A stretch of 64,000 nt of DNA from Polynucleobacter sp. AP-Capit-er-40B-B4 (GTDB lineage: Bacteria; Pseudomonadota; Gammaproteobacteria; Burkholderiales; Burkholderiaceae), in NCBI RefSeq assembly GCF_018882245.1, contig NZ_JACVOV010000004.1, positions 62,001-126,000 of the forward strand, given 5' to 3'. This document shows positions 63,053-64,000 of the stretch, piece after piece; position 1 is the stretch's first letter; the number at the start of each line of letters is the position of its first letter. The notes below the pieces were generated by a model, which made no database searches, was not told the origin of the DNA, and worked only from the letters and a program-made list of their open reading frames with translations. A program made the translations under genes and the position numbers.

Positions 63053-64000
63053 TTAACGTCTAAACCCGCCCATATGGCCGCCACCAAATCCACCCATATG
63101 AGAACCGCCGCCACCGCCAAACCCACCTGAGCGGCTTGCTCCATAGCTGCGTGAGCGATCTTGATTGCTGTCATAGCGCGCTTGATCCCGCAGGGCGTTT
63201 TCTTGAGCTGCCTCTCGATACATATTGGGATTTGCTCTGTCCGTCTGAGTATCATTGCGTGCTTCTTGATTTAGGCGTGCCGCTTGATTTCTTTCCTGGG
63301 GGGTTGCGTCTCTCTGAAAAGCATTATTAGCGCGCTGACCATCTATTCTTGCCGCCTGTCTTTCCCCTGGGGTTGCATTATTTTTCCAATCGTTCAGCAA
63401 ACGTTGCTGGTTAGCAATATTTGCTGGCCCAATAATAGGACGGGAAGGTACGCGCCCGGATGGATTGATGGTTGTAGAGTTAATCGTGCCATTACTCCAA
63501 TTGGAATAGGTCCAAAAATCATCACCAACCATAAAACCTAAACCAAATGTCATCAAACCCCAAGCAGGGTTATAGATGGGGTATGGAGGATAGTCAGGAT
63601 AAGGCCATGGTCCATAAACCACTGTGGGGTTATAACTGGGGATATAAACCACTTTTGTATTTGCTGGGCCAATCAAAATGTTACCGTCTGCATCGGTGGT
63701 GACAGTAATTTGCTGATTAGATTTCAGGGTACCAGCTTTAACAGCCATTTTTCTGAGGACTTGGACTGCTTTCATGGTGTCCGCAGCCTGTAGTTTATAA
63801 GCGTTTCCTAGGTTTTGCGTCCACTGTAATTTTCTACCCATCATATTGAATACTTTAGGAAACGACATTAAAGATTTCACACTGTCGTTCCAAGATTGCG
63901 CCTTCAATGCATTTTGTAGATCATCGCCCTTTAGCGCAGCATTGTCAGTTCGCCAGTTATATGCTTCCGCAACTTCCAGCGGATAGGTGGAGGCCAAAAG
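63053..64000 (-). CDS. DUF3300 domain protein, N-terminus beyond the window
   Basis: The C-terminal 315 codons or so of a gene that enters from the right edge. The conserved part is present: STYPLEVAEAYNW, then WNDSVKSLMSFPKVFNMM, VVYIPSYNPTVVYG and a Trp/Pro/Tyr-rich patch (PYPDYPPYPIYNPAWG). The last third is low-complexity: Asn/Gln/Arg-rich (ARNDTQTDRANPN), then a Gly/His/Met repeat tail (HMGGFGG). DUF3300 proteins are exported in other proteobacteria, with unknown function. The first methionine in view (63997) is probably internal. Confidence 0.85.
   Translation of the reverse strand, partial: LLASTYPLEVAEAYNWRTDNAALKGDDLQNALKAQSWNDSVKSLMSFPKVFNMMGRKLQWTQNLGNAYKLQAADTMKAVQVLRKMAVKAGTLKSNQQITVTTDADGNILIGPANTKVVYIPSYNPTVVYGPWPYPDYPPYPIYNPAWGLMTFGLGFMVGDDFWTYSNWSNGTINSTTINPSGRVPSRPIIGPANIANQQRLLNDWKNNATPGERQAARIDGQRANNAFQRDATPQERNQAARLNQEARNDTQTDRANPNMYREAAQENALRDQARYDSNQDRSRSYGASRSGGFGGGGGSHMGGFGGGHMGGFRR

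Noticed and set aside
62662..63255. 197-residue version of the Rap1a/Tai-like gene
   Set aside because: The extra 75 codons overlap the DUF3300 gene and read as out-of-frame sequence; the ATG at 63030 gives a proper signal peptide.

Overview
The window reads as a chromosomal segment of a free-living betaproteobacterium of the order Burkholderiales. The best fit by gene content is Polynucleobacter or a close relative. The reasons are moderate-to-low GC by eye, several tripartite-tricarboxylate (Bug-type) binding proteins, a compact layout with many 1-4 base gene overlaps, and the housekeeping block scpB-rluB-rimP-nusA-infB-rbfA-truB-typA. The genus is inferred from style, not from a marker gene. 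There is no rRNA, IS element, prophage or CRISPR array, and no gap longer than about 175 bases between called genes.

1-7862: the start of a truncated molybdenum hydroxylase large subunit and its 2Fe-2S subunit, an LrgA/LrgB pair, an omega-aminotransferase, and a plus-strand set (NTF2-like protein, FAD amine oxidase-like protein, Bug protein, gamma-glutamyltransferase family protein) that looks like uptake and breakdown of an amine or amino-acid compound. 7867-25630: a large cellulose locus. Plus strand: bcsZ (GH8 endoglucanase) and bcsG (phosphoethanolamine transferase). Minus strand: an HD-GYP and GGDEF pair followed by a SUMF1-fold protein and a Pif1-like helicase, and a second run HD-GYP, GGDEF, dgkA, a degenerate class III cyclase-like membrane protein, bcsA, bcsC and a small TPR-like exported protein. 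The likely scheme is that c-di-GMP turnover sets BcsA activity, BcsC exports the glucan, BcsZ trims it, BcsG decorates it with phosphoethanolamine, and DgkA recycles the diacylglycerol BcsG leaves behind. No bcsB is visible, and BcsA carries two PilZ domains; these are the most unusual points in the window.

25732-35522: an alanine-rich coiled-coil protein, tRNA-His with a near-ideal promoter, dusA, an RluA-type pseudouridine synthase, a three-gene operon with an eRF1-like protein, an FMN/iron-sulfur glutamate-synthase-like protein, a third GGDEF protein with an unknown partner, a Bug protein, and an arsenic operon (arsR-arsC-acr3). 35615-48712: tex, typA and the rimP-nusA-infB-rbfA-truB translation/transcription block, with a terminator-like hairpin just ahead of rimP, then rluB and scpB.

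48876-64000: a patatin-like lipoprotein, an NlpC/P60 protein that lacks its catalytic cysteine, a Yej-type peptide ABC transporter, then a plus-strand operon fabI-chrA-MaoC-PrpD-CitE-Bug that resembles a C5-dicarboxylate (itaconate/citramalate type) pathway, and finally a Rap1a/Tai-like protein and a truncated DUF3300 gene.
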